This document shows positions 15,172 to 23,437 of a stretch of 32,393 bases of DNA, one piece after another (positions within the stretch are counted from its first letter, which is position 1; each line of letters starts with the position of its first letter). This DNA is from a virus. Below the pieces are notes generated by a model that had not been told where the DNA came from, did not search any database, and worked only from the letters and a program-made list of their open reading frames with translations. The translations under genes and the position numbers were made by a program. Where the stretch lies: positions 1-32,393 of IMG/VR virus record IMGVR_UViG_3300024344_000072; one strand, 5' to 3'.

Positions 15172-15684
15172 ATGGCAACAGCACTTTTTTTAAATAGAAC
15201 AGATTTAATAAGAAATTCTAATATGGATGGCAACATTGATACAGACAAAATTTTGCCTTTTATCAAATTAAGTCAGGAATTAGAAATAAAAAATATAACA
15301 GGAACAGCGTTATATGATAAGATAAGTTCTTTGATTACAAGTGGAGACATTGACCTTAGTGCAAACGCTAAATATAAGACATTGTTAAATGATTATATAG
15401 TACCTGCTTTAATATGGTATGCACAAGCAGCATTTTACCCATTTCATTATATACAGATAAGAAATGGTGGTGTATTTAAGCATAGTAGCGAGACTGCTGA
15501 GACTGTCTCAAAAGATGAACTTGACTACATAGTAAAAAAGGCAAGAGATAATGGAGAATATTATGGTAGAAGATTTGTAGATTATATGAATTTTAATCAA
15601 TCTAACTACCCTGAATATACAAGTAACACAAATGACCAAATAAGTCCTAGTCAAGATCAAACATTTAATGGTTGGGTATTATGA
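15172..15684 (+). CDS. Head-tail connector, DUF6712-like
   Basis: 170 residues, mainly helical. It contains DKILPFIKLSQELEIKNITG, ALYDKISSLI, KTLLNDYIVPALIWYAQAAF and the C-terminal YYGRRFVDYMNFN. The layout (binding-site-like N-terminal helix, central LLNDYIVPAL, then a RDNGEYYGRR helix) matches the connector family seen directly after portal genes in Bacteroidota phages. It lies two bases after the portal stop. It probably forms the ring below the portal. Confidence 0.7.
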   Translation: MATALFLNRTDLIRNSNMDGNIDTDKILPFIKLSQELEIKNITGTALYDKISSLITSGDIDLSANAKYKTLLNDYIVPALIWYAQAAFYPFHYIQIRNGGVFKHSSETAETVSKDELDYIVKKARDNGEYYGRRFVDYMNFNQSNYPEYTSNTNDQISPSQDQTFNGWVL

Positions 15685-15779
15685 GATATAAACCTAAAAA
15701 GAATAACATAGAGAAATTAAAAACATTTTTGAAAAAAAAAAGAAATAAACAAAAGATAAATTATGGCAAGTCTATTTAA
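15681..15779 (+). CDS. 32-residue very basic peptide (tentative)
   Basis: The ATG overlaps the connector stop (ATGA) and the frame continues 17 bases into the fibre gene. Its sequence is almost all Lys, Arg and Asn (RYKPKKNNIEKLKTFLKKK). The coupling supports it. The low complexity and short length argue for caution, because AT-rich leader DNA could give this by chance. Confidence 0.4.
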   Translation: MRYKPKKNNIEKLKTFLKKKRNKQKINYGKSI

Positions 15780-18700
15780 CACAAAAATATCAAACACTTA
15801 TGTAGGACTTATCAAAACCATTGATAATGCAGTTATTAGTGCTTCGTTAAGAGAACTTACAGATGGGTCAGGAAATCAAACTGGTGTTTATCTTAATAAT
15901 GCAGGAGATTTTAAGGCAAGTGGAACACTAGAATTTGGTTCACTAAAAGATACAGGAGAAAGTATTACAATAACTAAGTTTGTTGATGAAGCTGATGGTA
16001 TTGCTTCAAATGATAATGACACTACTATTCCAACAAGTGCAGCAGTAGTCGATTATGTAGCTGCAAAAATTACTTTAGAAGATTTAGATTTTAGTGGAAA
16101 TAGTGGAACTGGCTCTGTTGATCTTGATAGTCAAACTTTTGCAATCGTAGGTACAACAGGCGAAATAGAAACCTCAGCAGGTAGTCAGCAATTACAAATA
16201 GGTTTACCTGACAATGTTACAATCGGTGGTAATCTTCAAGTTAATGGACTTTTAAAAGGTAACAATAACATAGTAGTTAAAGATACATCAGATAGAACAA
16301 TGGCTGCTTTTTATGGTGGCAATAAAGTTGAGTTGTATTTTAATGATAGTAAGAAATTTGAAACCACAAGTGATGGTGCTACTGTTACAGGTGGTTTAAC
16401 AGCAACAGGTGGTTCAGTATTTACAGGTGCTACATTTAGTTCTAATGTAACTATCACAGGGGTTTTATCTGTTACAGGGGATGGTTCTAATGCAGCTACT
16501 TTTACAGAGAGTGGTGGTGGAGATTTTGATATTGTTTCAGTAGATGATTTAAGATTAACCTCAGGTGGAAATGATATTGTATTAAAAGGTTCAAGTAGTG
16601 CAGAGTTTGGTAGATTATCAAATGATAGTCAAAATTTTGTTATTAAAAATATTACTACTGATAAAGAAATACAATTTCACGCTGAAGCAGGTGGCTCAAC
16701 AGTTGAATATTTATCTATTGGTGGTGCAAATGAATTTATAGAGTTTTTAAAAGATGCAAGATTTGGAGATAGTGTAAAAGCTAGATTTGGTGCTTCTGAT
16801 GATTTGCAACTCTTTCACGATGGCTCGGATAGTTTTATAAATCAAGTAGCAAGTGCAACAGGGCATTTATACATACAACAATTTGTAGATGACAAAGACA
16901 TTATCTTTAAATGTGATGATGGATCAGGTGGTTTAGCAGAATATTTCAAATTAGATGGAAGCATAGAATCTTTAGTTGCAAGTAAAGATTTATTAATGGC
17001 TATTGATGGGAATGGTGGAAAAATTAAATTTGGTGCTTCGCAAGATTTAGAAATATATCACGATGGCAGTAATTCTTATATTAAAGATACAGGTACAGGT
17101 AATTTAAGAATTAGTGGTACAGAAGTAGATATATTAAACCCAGATTCAAATGAATTTAAAGCACGATTTAAAACAGATGGCTCTGTTGAACTCTATCACG
17201 ATAATAGTAAAAAGTTTGAAACTACAACAAATGGAGTAACAGTTACAGGTTCTTTTACTACAACAGGCAATATAAATTCAGGTGGGCACGTTTATGTTAC
17301 TGATGGAAATAAATTTATAGCAGGTAGTGGGGAAGACTTACAAATATATCACGATGGTTCAAATAGTTATATAAAAGATAATGGCACAGGCAGTTTATTT
17401 CTTCAAGGTTCAAATGTATATATTCAATCAAGTGTAAGTAAAACTGCTATACTTTGTCAAGATAGTGCTTCAGTTGATTTGTATTACGATGCAAGTAAGA
17501 AATTTGAAACTACAAGTGCAGGAGTTAGTGTTACAGGAGTTACAGATACAGATGGCATAACTTCGTCAGCAGAAATTGATATAGATTTAGCAAGTGAGGG
17601 TAAATATTTTGAGGGTGGAAGTGGAAGTACAAGAAGATTATCTATAACAACTGGAACAAACACTTCAGCACACGCTTTACATACTTTCAATATAGCTTCT
17701 ACTAATGGTAAATATAAATTTGATATTGATGGAACAGAGGAGTTTTCTGTAGATGCAAGTAATGCTAGTTTAGGGGGAAATTTAACAATAGCAGGAGATT
17801 TAACAGTTAATGGTACAACTACAACTGTGAATACATCAACACTTGCAGTCGAAGACCCTCTTATATCTATGGCTAAAGACAATTCAGCTAATTCAGTTGA
17901 TATTGGTTTCTATGGTAGGTACAATGATGGCTCAAATAGATATTTAGGACTATTTGCAGATGCTTCAGATTCTAATACATTTAATTTATTTAAAGGAACA
18001 ACAACAGAGCCAACAACAACAGTAGATAAAACTGCAACAGGATTTGATTATGCTAATTTAATTTTAGGAAATGCTTATATAAGTCAATATTTATATCACT
18101 TTGGAGATGGAGATACTTATTTAGAATTTGCAGGTGCTAATAATATAAAATTAGTTGCAGGTGGTAAACAATTTTTACACGCCCACGATAATGGAAGTTT
18201 ATATTTATCCTCTAATAATTCAACTGCTATCACTTTAGATACATCTCAAAATGCACAATTTGCAAATGCTGTATTAATAGCTGATGATAAAAAAATAGAA
18301 TTTGGTGGTAGTGGAGATTTAAAAATTTATCATACAGCAGGTAGCGATTCATACATAGAAACGACAACAGAAAATTTGGTAATACAAAATACTGCTGATG
18401 ATGGAGATATTATATTTAAAACAGATGATGGCACAGGTGGTGTAACAGAATACTTAAAATTTGATGGTGGAGATACAAGAATAAAAATTCCTGATAGTAT
18501 TCTTATGACATTTGGTGCAGGTGGAGATTTACAACTAAGCCACGATGCTACAAATTCACTTATTAGAAATTATACAGGAGATTTATTTATAGATAATTAT
18601 CACGATGATGGGGATATAAAATTTAGAAGTGATGATGGTACTGGTTCAGTTACAGAATATTTTAGAGTTGATGGTGGTGCTGTAAAAGTAATAGTTTCTA

Positions 18701-20832
18701 AAAACTTTGCATTTACAGATAATGTAAAAGCTGAATTTGGAGATTCAGGAGATTTAGAGATTTACCACGATTCTTCCAATTCTTATATTGATGAAGCAGG
18801 AACTGGTAATTTATATATTCGTTCAGATGAAAGTATTTTTATACGCTCAAGAACAGGAAACCAACCTTTTATTAATTGTACAAAAGGAGCAGAGGTTTCG
18901 CTCTATTATAATGATTCCGAAAAATTCCAAACTACCAATACTGGAGCAACTTTATTAGGGGCATTAGCCATTACAGGAGATGGCTCAAATGCTGCAACCT
19001 TAACAGAAACAGGAGCAGGTATTTTAACAATAGCTTCAGTTGATGATTTAACTTTAGATTCAGGAAGTGATATAAGTTTAGATGCAGGTGGAAACGATAT
19101 AAGATTAAAAGTTAATGGAGTTGAATACGCTAAATTTAAAGATGATTCTGATGATTTAGCAATATTTTCATCAATACAAGACAAAGATATTTTATTCAAA
19201 GGTAATGATGGTGGCTCAGTTATAACTGCTTTAACCTTAGATATGTCAAATGGTGGCTCAGCTACATTTAGTGATGATATTGATTTAGGTGGAAATATCA
19301 ATATGACTGGAACAAGTAAAAAAATTAACATTTCTGGTTTAGCAGATAATCAAACCTTTTTACAAGTTACACAAGTAGGAAATGAAACTTGGGAATTTAA
19401 AGGCGAATCAATAGGTGGTGGCACAGCAGATTATATTACAATAGGAACTTCTGCTGGAAAAGTTGCCTTTCACGAAAGTGGAGGAGCAATTTTTGGAGGA
19501 GATACATCAATTAATAGAGGAAATCAAACTTCAGGAGAATTGTTATTAGGAGGTACTACTGATGGTGGTTTTGTAGATTTTGATTCTACTAATTTACAGC
19601 TTAACACACAAAGAGATCCAAACACAGGAACTTTTGTTAATACAGGAAAATCACACGCACATATAGGATTACAGGGTGCAAATGGTGGATCAAAAATAAT
19701 TTTTGGAACTGCTGCTGCAAATAATACAACAGCTACTACAAGAATGACTATTGGGAAAGATGGAAATGTTGGAGTTGGTGTAGTTCCTCAAGATTTAATT
19801 GCAGGGAATATACAATTAGATGTTGGAACTCAGGGATGTGGAATTACATCAAGACAAAATTATGAAACTAATATAACTGCTAATGCTTATTATGGCACTT
19901 ATGCTACAACAAATAAACCTGCCACAAGATTAACATTAACAAATAGTGGAGAATTTCATTTTGGAGTTGATAATGGAGCAACAAGAACAGCAGGACAAGC
20001 AATTACTTTTGTTAGGGCATTTACCATATTAAATGATGGAAATATTAGTGTTGGAAGTACAGCTATTAATGGCACATTTGGTGCAAGTAATACAATACTT
20101 TCAGTTAAAGGAAAAACATCAGGTGGCGAGGGTATTTTACAAGTAACAGGATTAGGTAATAGTTCAGGTGATAACACAGGTAGGGTGTCATTTCATAGTT
20201 ATGCTGAAGCAGATGAAATGGCTTCTATTAGGGCAGTTAGAGGAAGTGCAGATGATGTTGCAGATTTAGAATTTTTTACAAACTCAGGTGGTGGAGCTCC
20301 ATCTAAAAGGATGACAATTACAGATACAGGAGATATTTTATTTAGAGCAACATCAATTCCAAGTGCATCTCATTTGTTAGGAAGTGGGTTTAAAAATGAT
20401 TCAAAAGGAAGAGCAACTTTAGTACAGGCTTCAGATAATAATAATTTAACTGATTTACAAGAATATTTTAACACAGATGGTGCTGTTGGTAAAATACAAA
20501 CTAATGGAACTGCAACTTTATTTACAACAAGTTCTGATTATAGATTAAAAGAAGATTTGCAAGAATTTAATGGTTTAGAAAAAGTTTCTAATATTAAAGT
20601 TTATGACTTTAAATGGAAAACAAATGGCAGAAGAAGTTTTGGAGTTATGGCTCACGAACTGCAAGAAATTTTACCTCAAGCAGTAGGTGGAGAAAAAGAT
20701 GCTATTAAAGAAAATGGAGAAATTAATACACAAACAGTTGATTATTCTAAAATAGTTCCTGTATTAGTTAAGTCAATACAAGAATTACAAGAAGAAGTGA
20801 ACGAACTAAAACAACAATGTAAATGTAAATAA
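15763..20832 (+). CDS. Tail fibre with repeats and C-terminal S74 chaperone
   Basis: 1,689 residues. The first ~150 residues probably attach the fibre. The shaft carries a degenerate beta repeat, FG-x-x-x-DLxIYHDxxNSYI, near residues 340, 421, 520, 845, 916 and 990, alternating with VELYxDxSKKFETTxxGVxVTG units. The C-terminal ~100 residues are a peptidase S74 intramolecular chaperone: SSDYRLKEDLQEFNGLEKV, then FGVMAHELQEILPQAV and a coiled coil LVKSIQELQEEVNELKQQ. In this family the chain cuts itself between Ser and Asp of the SD-RLK motif, here S1591/D1592, after guiding trimer folding. It probably binds the host surface. The repeats mean the gene is liable to recombination and to assembly error. 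Confidence 0.85.
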   Translation: MASLFNTKISNTYVGLIKTIDNAVISASLRELTDGSGNQTGVYLNNAGDFKASGTLEFGSLKDTGESITITKFVDEADGIASNDNDTTIPTSAAVVDYVAAKITLEDLDFSGNSGTGSVDLDSQTFAIVGTTGEIETSAGSQQLQIGLPDNVTIGGNLQVNGLLKGNNNIVVKDTSDRTMAAFYGGNKVELYFNDSKKFETTSDGATVTGGLTATGGSVFTGATFSSNVTITGVLSVTGDGSNAATFTESGGGDFDIVSVDDLRLTSGGNDIVLKGSSSAEFGRLSNDSQNFVIKNITTDKEIQFHAEAGGSTVEYLSIGGANEFIEFLKDARFGDSVKARFGASDDLQLFHDGSDSFINQVASATGHLYIQQFVDDKDIIFKCDDGSGGLAEYFKLDGSIESLVASKDLLMAIDGNGGKIKFGASQDLEIYHDGSNSYIKDTGTGNLRISGTEVDILNPDSNEFKARFKTDGSVELYHDNSKKFETTTNGVTVTGSFTTTGNINSGGHVYVTDGNKFIAGSGEDLQIYHDGSNSYIKDNGTGSLFLQGSNVYIQSSVSKTAILCQDSASVDLYYDASKKFETTSAGVSVTGVTDTDGITSSAEIDIDLASEGKYFEGGSGSTRRLSITTGTNTSAHALHTFNIASTNGKYKFDIDGTEEFSVDASNASLGGNLTIAGDLTVNGTTTTVNTSTLAVEDPLISMAKDNSANSVDIGFYGRYNDGSNRYLGLFADASDSNTFNLFKGTTTEPTTTVDKTATGFDYANLILGNAYISQYLYHFGDGDTYLEFAGANNIKLVAGGKQFLHAHDNGSLYLSSNNSTAITLDTSQNAQFANAVLIADDKKIEFGGSGDLKIYHTAGSDSYIETTTENLVIQNTADDGDIIFKTDDGTGGVTEYLKFDGGDTRIKIPDSILMTFGAGGDLQLSHDATNSLIRNYTGDLFIDNYHDDGDIKFRSDDGTGSVTEYFRVDGGAVKVIVSKNFAFTDNVKAEFGDSGDLEIYHDSSNSYIDEAGTGNLYIRSDESIFIRSRTGNQPFINCTKGAEVSLYYNDSEKFQTTNTGATLLGALAITGDGSNAATLTETGAGILTIASVDDLTLDSGSDISLDAGGNDIRLKVNGVEYAKFKDDSDDLAIFSSIQDKDILFKGNDGGSVITALTLDMSNGGSATFSDDIDLGGNINMTGTSKKINISGLADNQTFLQVTQVGNETWEFKGESIGGGTADYITIGTSAGKVAFHESGGAIFGGDTSINRGNQTSGELLLGGTTDGGFVDFDSTNLQLNTQRDPNTGTFVNTGKSHAHIGLQGANGGSKIIFGTAAANNTTATTRMTIGKDGNVGVGVVPQDLIAGNIQLDVGTQGCGITSRQNYETNITANAYYGTYATTNKPATRLTLTNSGEFHFGVDNGATRTAGQAITFVRAFTILNDGNISVGSTAINGTFGASNTILSVKGKTSGGEGILQVTGLGNSSGDNTGRVSFHSYAEADEMASIRAVRGSADDVADLEFFTNSGGGAPSKRMTITDTGDILFRATSIPSASHLLGSGFKNDSKGRATLVQASDNNNLTDLQEYFNTDGAVGKIQTNGTATLFTTSSDYRLKEDLQEFNGLEKVSNIKVYDFKWKTNGRRSFGVMAHELQEILPQAVGGEKDAIKENGEINTQTVDYSKIVPVLVKSIQELQEEVNELKQQCKCK

Positions 20833-20866
20833 CTATATTTGAATATTATTAATTAAATTTTTAAAA

Positions 20867-21115
20867 ATGAGTAAAATATCAAAAGAAGAACTAAAAGAAT
20901 TACAAGAACAAGAACAAAAGAAAAGTGCAATTAAACACGATCTTGGAGTTTTAGAAACACAAAAACATAGTTTGTTGCATATTTGGGCAGACATAGTAAG
21001 TCAGCAAGAGGGTGCAAAAAAAGAACTTGAAGAAAAGTATGGTAAAATAAACATAGATTTAAAAGATGGTAGCTACGAAGAAATCAACGAAGAAGAATCA
21101 GGAGAAGATAAGTGA
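20867..21115 (+). CDS. Small coiled-coil protein before the lysis genes
   Basis: 82 residues. The coiled-coil N-terminus (KEELKELQEQEQKKSAIKHD) is followed by LGVLETQKHSLLHIW, then KKELEEKYGKINIDLKDGS and an acidic tail. The DLG-ETQK and LEEKYGKINI-LKDG order is common in phages at this location. It overlaps the next gene by 50 bases. TATATTTG at 20834-20841 resembles the host -7 box TAnnTTTG but has no clear -33 partner. Function unknown. Confidence 0.6.
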   Translation: MSKISKEELKELQEQEQKKSAIKHDLGVLETQKHSLLHIWADIVSQQEGAKKELEEKYGKINIDLKDGSYEEINEEESGEDK

Positions 21116-21575
21116 TAATATAAGCTATAAAGAAGCGACATATTCACAGACTGCTGCGAAACATAAAATTAAGAATGTGCCAACAGAGACACATCTTAAG
21201 AGTATGAAAGTAACAGCAGAAAAAGTTTTCCAACCATTACGAGAGTGGTGCGAACACCCTATTCGTATTAATAGTTTTTATAGAAGTCCTGAGCTGTGTG
21301 AAAAAGTAGGATCAACAGCTAAGTCGCAACATACAAAAGGACAAGCAATAGATATGACTACAAAGGGAGAAAAATCTAATAGAGAGCTGTTTGAGTGGTT
21401 AAAAGAAAATTCTGATTTTGACCAACTTATTTACGAATTTGGGGGAGACCCTGCACAAGAAGATTCTAGTCCTCAATGGATTCACATTTCTTATGTAAAT
21501 AAAAAAGCAAACAGAAACAGAATATTAAGAGCAGTAAGAAAAGGAACACAAACAACTTACTATGTAATGTCGTGA
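21066..21575 (+). CDS. M15-family peptidase (endolysin)
   Basis: 169 residues. The M15 core is clear: INSFYRSPELCEKVG (70-82), SQHTKGQAIDM with His89 and Asp96, and QWIHISY with His140. His89, Asp96 and His140 are the expected zinc ligands. These enzymes cut the peptide part of peptidoglycan, so this is the likely endolysin. No signal peptide, so a holin is needed; the candidate at 21723 follows. The only good start is the ATG at 21066, which means a 50-base overlap with the preceding gene in another frame. The first ~15 residues are Lys-rich and may be dispensable. Confidence 0.8.
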   Translation: MVATKKSTKKNQEKISDNISYKEATYSQTAAKHKIKNVPTETHLKSMKVTAEKVFQPLREWCEHPIRINSFYRSPELCEKVGSTAKSQHTKGQAIDMTTKGEKSNRELFEWLKENSDFDQLIYEFGGDPAQEDSSPQWIHISYVNKKANRNRILRAVRKGTQTTYYVMS

Positions 21576-21721
21576 AATACGAAGTGGCGTTAATTGATAG
21601 ATCAATAAGTGGTTTTACTTTTATCGTTGGGGTTTCAATACACCCAAAAGATTATGAGAATGATTTTTTAGAGATAAATATTTATTTTCTTTTTTTAGTA
21701 TTACATATAAAAATATATTAA
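21572..21721 (+). CDS. 49-residue small protein with GTG start
   Basis: The GTG start overlaps the endolysin stop (GTGA) and the frame ends one base before the holin ATG, filling the gap exactly. The sequence KYEVALIDRSISGFTFIVGV, HPKDYENDFLEI, then a hydrophobic tail NIYFLFLVLHIKIY has a pattern I recall from small proteins beside lysis genes in Bacteroidota phages. It may associate with the membrane. No enzymatic motif. Confidence 0.6.
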   Translation: MKYEVALIDRSISGFTFIVGVSIHPKDYENDFLEINIYFLFLVLHIKIY

Positions 21722-21722
21722 A

Positions 21723-22130
21723 ATGAAACAAATCTTAGCAAAAATATTTGGTGGTGCAGGTGGTAGCATAGCTGATAAAATTTCAGGAGTAGTAGATAAA
21801 TTTGTACAGACAAAAGATGAAAAAGCTGCATTTGAAAAAGAAATGACAGAAATATTTATGTCTCACGAATTATCTTTAGAAAAAGAAATTACATCAAGAC
21901 ACGCTTCTGATATGCAAAGTGATAGTTGGCTATCAAAAAACATAAGACCTCTATTAACTATTTTTAGTTTAGTTTTATATACATTATTTGCTATTACTGA
22001 TGGTAATATAGGACATTTTAATATTGCAAATCAATATGTAGATTTACTAGGTCAAATAGTAATAATGAGTTTAGGGTTTTATTTTACATCAAGGGGTATA
22101 GAAAAAACTGCAAAAATTCTTAGAAAATAA
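21723..22130 (+). CDS. Holin, 3TM type
   Basis: 135 residues. The N-terminal half is amphipathic and hydrophilic (DKISGVVDKFVQTKDEKAAFE, MTEIFMSHELSLEKEI). Then SDSWLSKNIRPLLTIF, the signature of 3TM holins, leads into the membrane segments (LLTIFSLVLYTLFAI about 79-93 and VDLLGQIVIMSLGFYFTSRG about 107-126). Next to the M15 peptidase it completes the lysis pair, opening the inner membrane to let the endolysin out. The start is two bases after the previous small gene. Confidence 0.75.
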   Translation: MKQILAKIFGGAGGSIADKISGVVDKFVQTKDEKAAFEKEMTEIFMSHELSLEKEITSRHASDMQSDSWLSKNIRPLLTIFSLVLYTLFAITDGNIGHFNIANQYVDLLGQIVIMSLGFYFTSRGIEKTAKILRK

Positions 22131-22255
22131 TGCCAAAAAAGATAATATCTACTTATAGAAAAAATAAAAGAAGATCACATCCACATAGTAAAAATGCAAG
22201 TAGATTAAAGACATCAAAACAATACAAAAAAAAATATATAGGTCAGGGTAGATAA
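22130..22255 (+). CDS. 41-residue basic mini-protein
   Basis: The ATG shares its A with the holin stop (TAATG). The peptide is strongly basic: TYRKNKRRSHPHSKNASRLK, then KQYKKKYIGQGR. The HSKNxxSRLKxSKxYKKKYxGQGR layout is one I recognise in Bacteroidota phages after lysis genes. It could bind nucleic acid or the virion. Function unknown. Confidence 0.65.
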   Translation: MPKKIISTYRKNKRRSHPHSKNASRLKTSKQYKKKYIGQGR

Positions 22256-22256
22256 T

Positions 22257-22379
22257 ATGGAAACATTAAAACACTTACTAGGAATGTGTGGAGAACCACA
22301 CTTAAATATTTGGAGTATAATACTATTATTTTTAGTAATTAAAGTCTGTTATAAATACAGAAAATTTTATTTAAAATAA
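22257..22379 (+). CDS. 40-residue single-span membrane protein
   Basis: It starts two bases after the previous stop. An N-terminal LLGMCGEPHLNIW precedes one membrane helix (SIILLFLVIKVCY) and a basic end. The GxCGEPHxN start plus one helix is a pattern I recall from Bacteroidota phages. It is placed to act in lysis (spanin- or antiholin-like), but no such function can be shown. Confidence 0.6.
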   Translation: METLKHLLGMCGEPHLNIWSIILLFLVIKVCYKYRKFYLK

Positions 22380-22555
22380 TTTTTTATATATTTGTCAGCT
22401 GTCGCAAATCAGTCTAAGTTGCTAAACTTTAGGTAATCACTCCTATTGGATCGTGTAAATATTATTAGTTTCTTTTTTAGGGGGGTATTTTTCTTTTCTT
22501 TTTTCTTTTTGTTTACTTTTTCTTTTTTCTTTTCTTTGTTTATAATTATAATAAT
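22380..22555 (+). other. Non-coding junction with G6 and pyrimidine tract
   Basis: 176 bases without a gene, between the late and the replication genes. It opens with TATATTTG (22387-22394), matching the Bacteroidota -7 box TAnnTTTG but without an obvious -33 TTTG. Later there is a run of six G (22480-22485), then a tract from about 22488 to 22540 that is nearly all T and C on this strand. No clear terminator stem is seen. The asymmetry could mark a promoter region, an RNA-binding leader or an origin. Confidence 0.5.
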
Positions 22556-22957
22556 ATGCCTAGAAAAATTACTAGAAAATCATTAATAAAAAAATTAGAT
22601 ACAATATTTAGTCAATATATTAGACTAAAATCAGCAGACAAAAAAGGGTATGTTAAGTGTTATACTTGTGAAACTAAAAAACACTATAAAGATTATATGC
22701 AATGTGGTCATTTTATTAGCAGGAGACATTATGTGTTAAGGTGGTCAGAAAAAAATGCAAGACCACAATGTTATGGTTGTAATGTTATGTCTCAAGGAAA
22801 ACAATACCAGTTTGCTTTAAATCTTAATAAGGAATATGGTTATGATATTGCAGAAGAATTACTATTAGAAAGTAAAAAAATAGTAAAATTATCAAATGAT
22901 GATCTAATTTCGTTGATAAATAGATACAAAGAGTTTGTAGATTTAATGGATAAATAA
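22556..22957 (+). CDS. NinG/Rap-like HNH recombination protein
   Basis: 133 residues. It has CYTC (Cys35, Cys38), CGHFISRRH (Cys50, His52) and QCYGCN (Cys72, Cys75), the zinc and HNH-type arrangement of lambda NinG (Rap). The N-terminus RKITRKSLIKKLDTIFSQYIR and the LNKEYGYDIAEELL tail also fit. NinG proteins act on branched DNA in phage recombination, and an ERF annealase follows at 23415. It is the first gene of the replication side and ends with its own terminator. Confidence 0.75.
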   Translation: MPRKITRKSLIKKLDTIFSQYIRLKSADKKGYVKCYTCETKKHYKDYMQCGHFISRRHYVLRWSEKNARPQCYGCNVMSQGKQYQFALNLNKEYGYDIAEELLLESKKIVKLSNDDLISLINRYKEFVDLMDK

Positions 22958-23000
22958 TTAATTTTGATTAGTTCTGTTCATTTTGTCTTTGGGAGAAAGG

Positions 23001-23029
23001 GGGTTAATTTAGGTTAATCCTTTTTTTTT
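23001..23029 (+). terminator. Terminator after the NinG-like gene
   Basis: GGGTTAA pairs with TTAATCC (one G-T pair) around loop TTTAGG and is followed by nine T. It begins 43 bases after the stop. Confidence 0.75.
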
Positions 23030-23088
23030 GTCTATAATTAGTTTATTAAATATTTTTTTAATAACTTGCAATAAATTAAATTTATATT

Positions 23089-23283
23089 ATGACAGAACAT
23101 ATAGTTGAAGAACTTAAAACTAAACAACAAATAAACTTAGAGGAAACGATAAGGGAATGTGAGTTTGATATTACATATCACACTAAAGAACGAGATAGAC
23201 ATAATAGACATCTTGATATTCGTAAAAGAGCATTAGAGGACTTAAAGGATGAACATCAAAGAAAGTATGAAACACAATTATAG
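23089..23283 (+). CDS. Small charged coiled-coil protein
   Basis: 64 residues, highly charged and helical (EEKxK-type repeats: IVEELKTKQQINLEETIREC, HTKERDRHNRHLDIRKRALEDL). The start follows TTGCAATAAATTAAATTTATATT, which looks like promoter or AT-rich leader sequence after the terminator. It overlaps the next gene by 35 bases. Function unknown. Confidence 0.5.
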   Translation: MTEHIVEELKTKQQINLEETIRECEFDITYHTKERDRHNRHLDIRKRALEDLKDEHQRKYETQL

Positions 23284-23437
23284 TATCTTAATGGTCAAGT
23301 ATCTTAATCATAGAGTAGAAGCATTAGTTAAAGCTCTTGATAAAGAGAAAAATAAAACTAAGGCATTAAAAGATGCTTTAGAATTTAAACAAATACAAAT
23401 AGAAAAATTAGTTGATGAAAAAAGAACACACATTTAA
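23249..23437 (+). CDS. Small coiled-coil protein
   Basis: 62 residues, helical: VKYLNHRVEALVKALDKEK, then TKALKDALEFKQIQIEKL. The annotated ATG at 23249 gives a 35-base overlap with the upstream gene. In-frame ATGs at 23267 and 23291 would reduce or remove that, and 23291 is plausible. The stop overlaps the ERF gene start. Likely part of the same replication operon. Function unknown. Confidence 0.45.
   Translation: MNIKESMKHNYSILMVKYLNHRVEALVKALDKEKNKTKALKDALEFKQIQIEKLVDEKRTHI

Noticed and set aside
16780-19000. CRISPR array or tandem DNA repeat
   Set aside because: The recurring sequence is a degenerate protein repeat in one open frame with irregular spacing, not identical repeats with spacers.
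17484-20177. Long minus-strand ORFs inside the fibre, tape measure and tail genes
   Set aside because: They are antisense shadows of real genes with repetitive Ser/Pro/Leu composition and no plausible starts or neighbours. All convincing genes are on the + strand.
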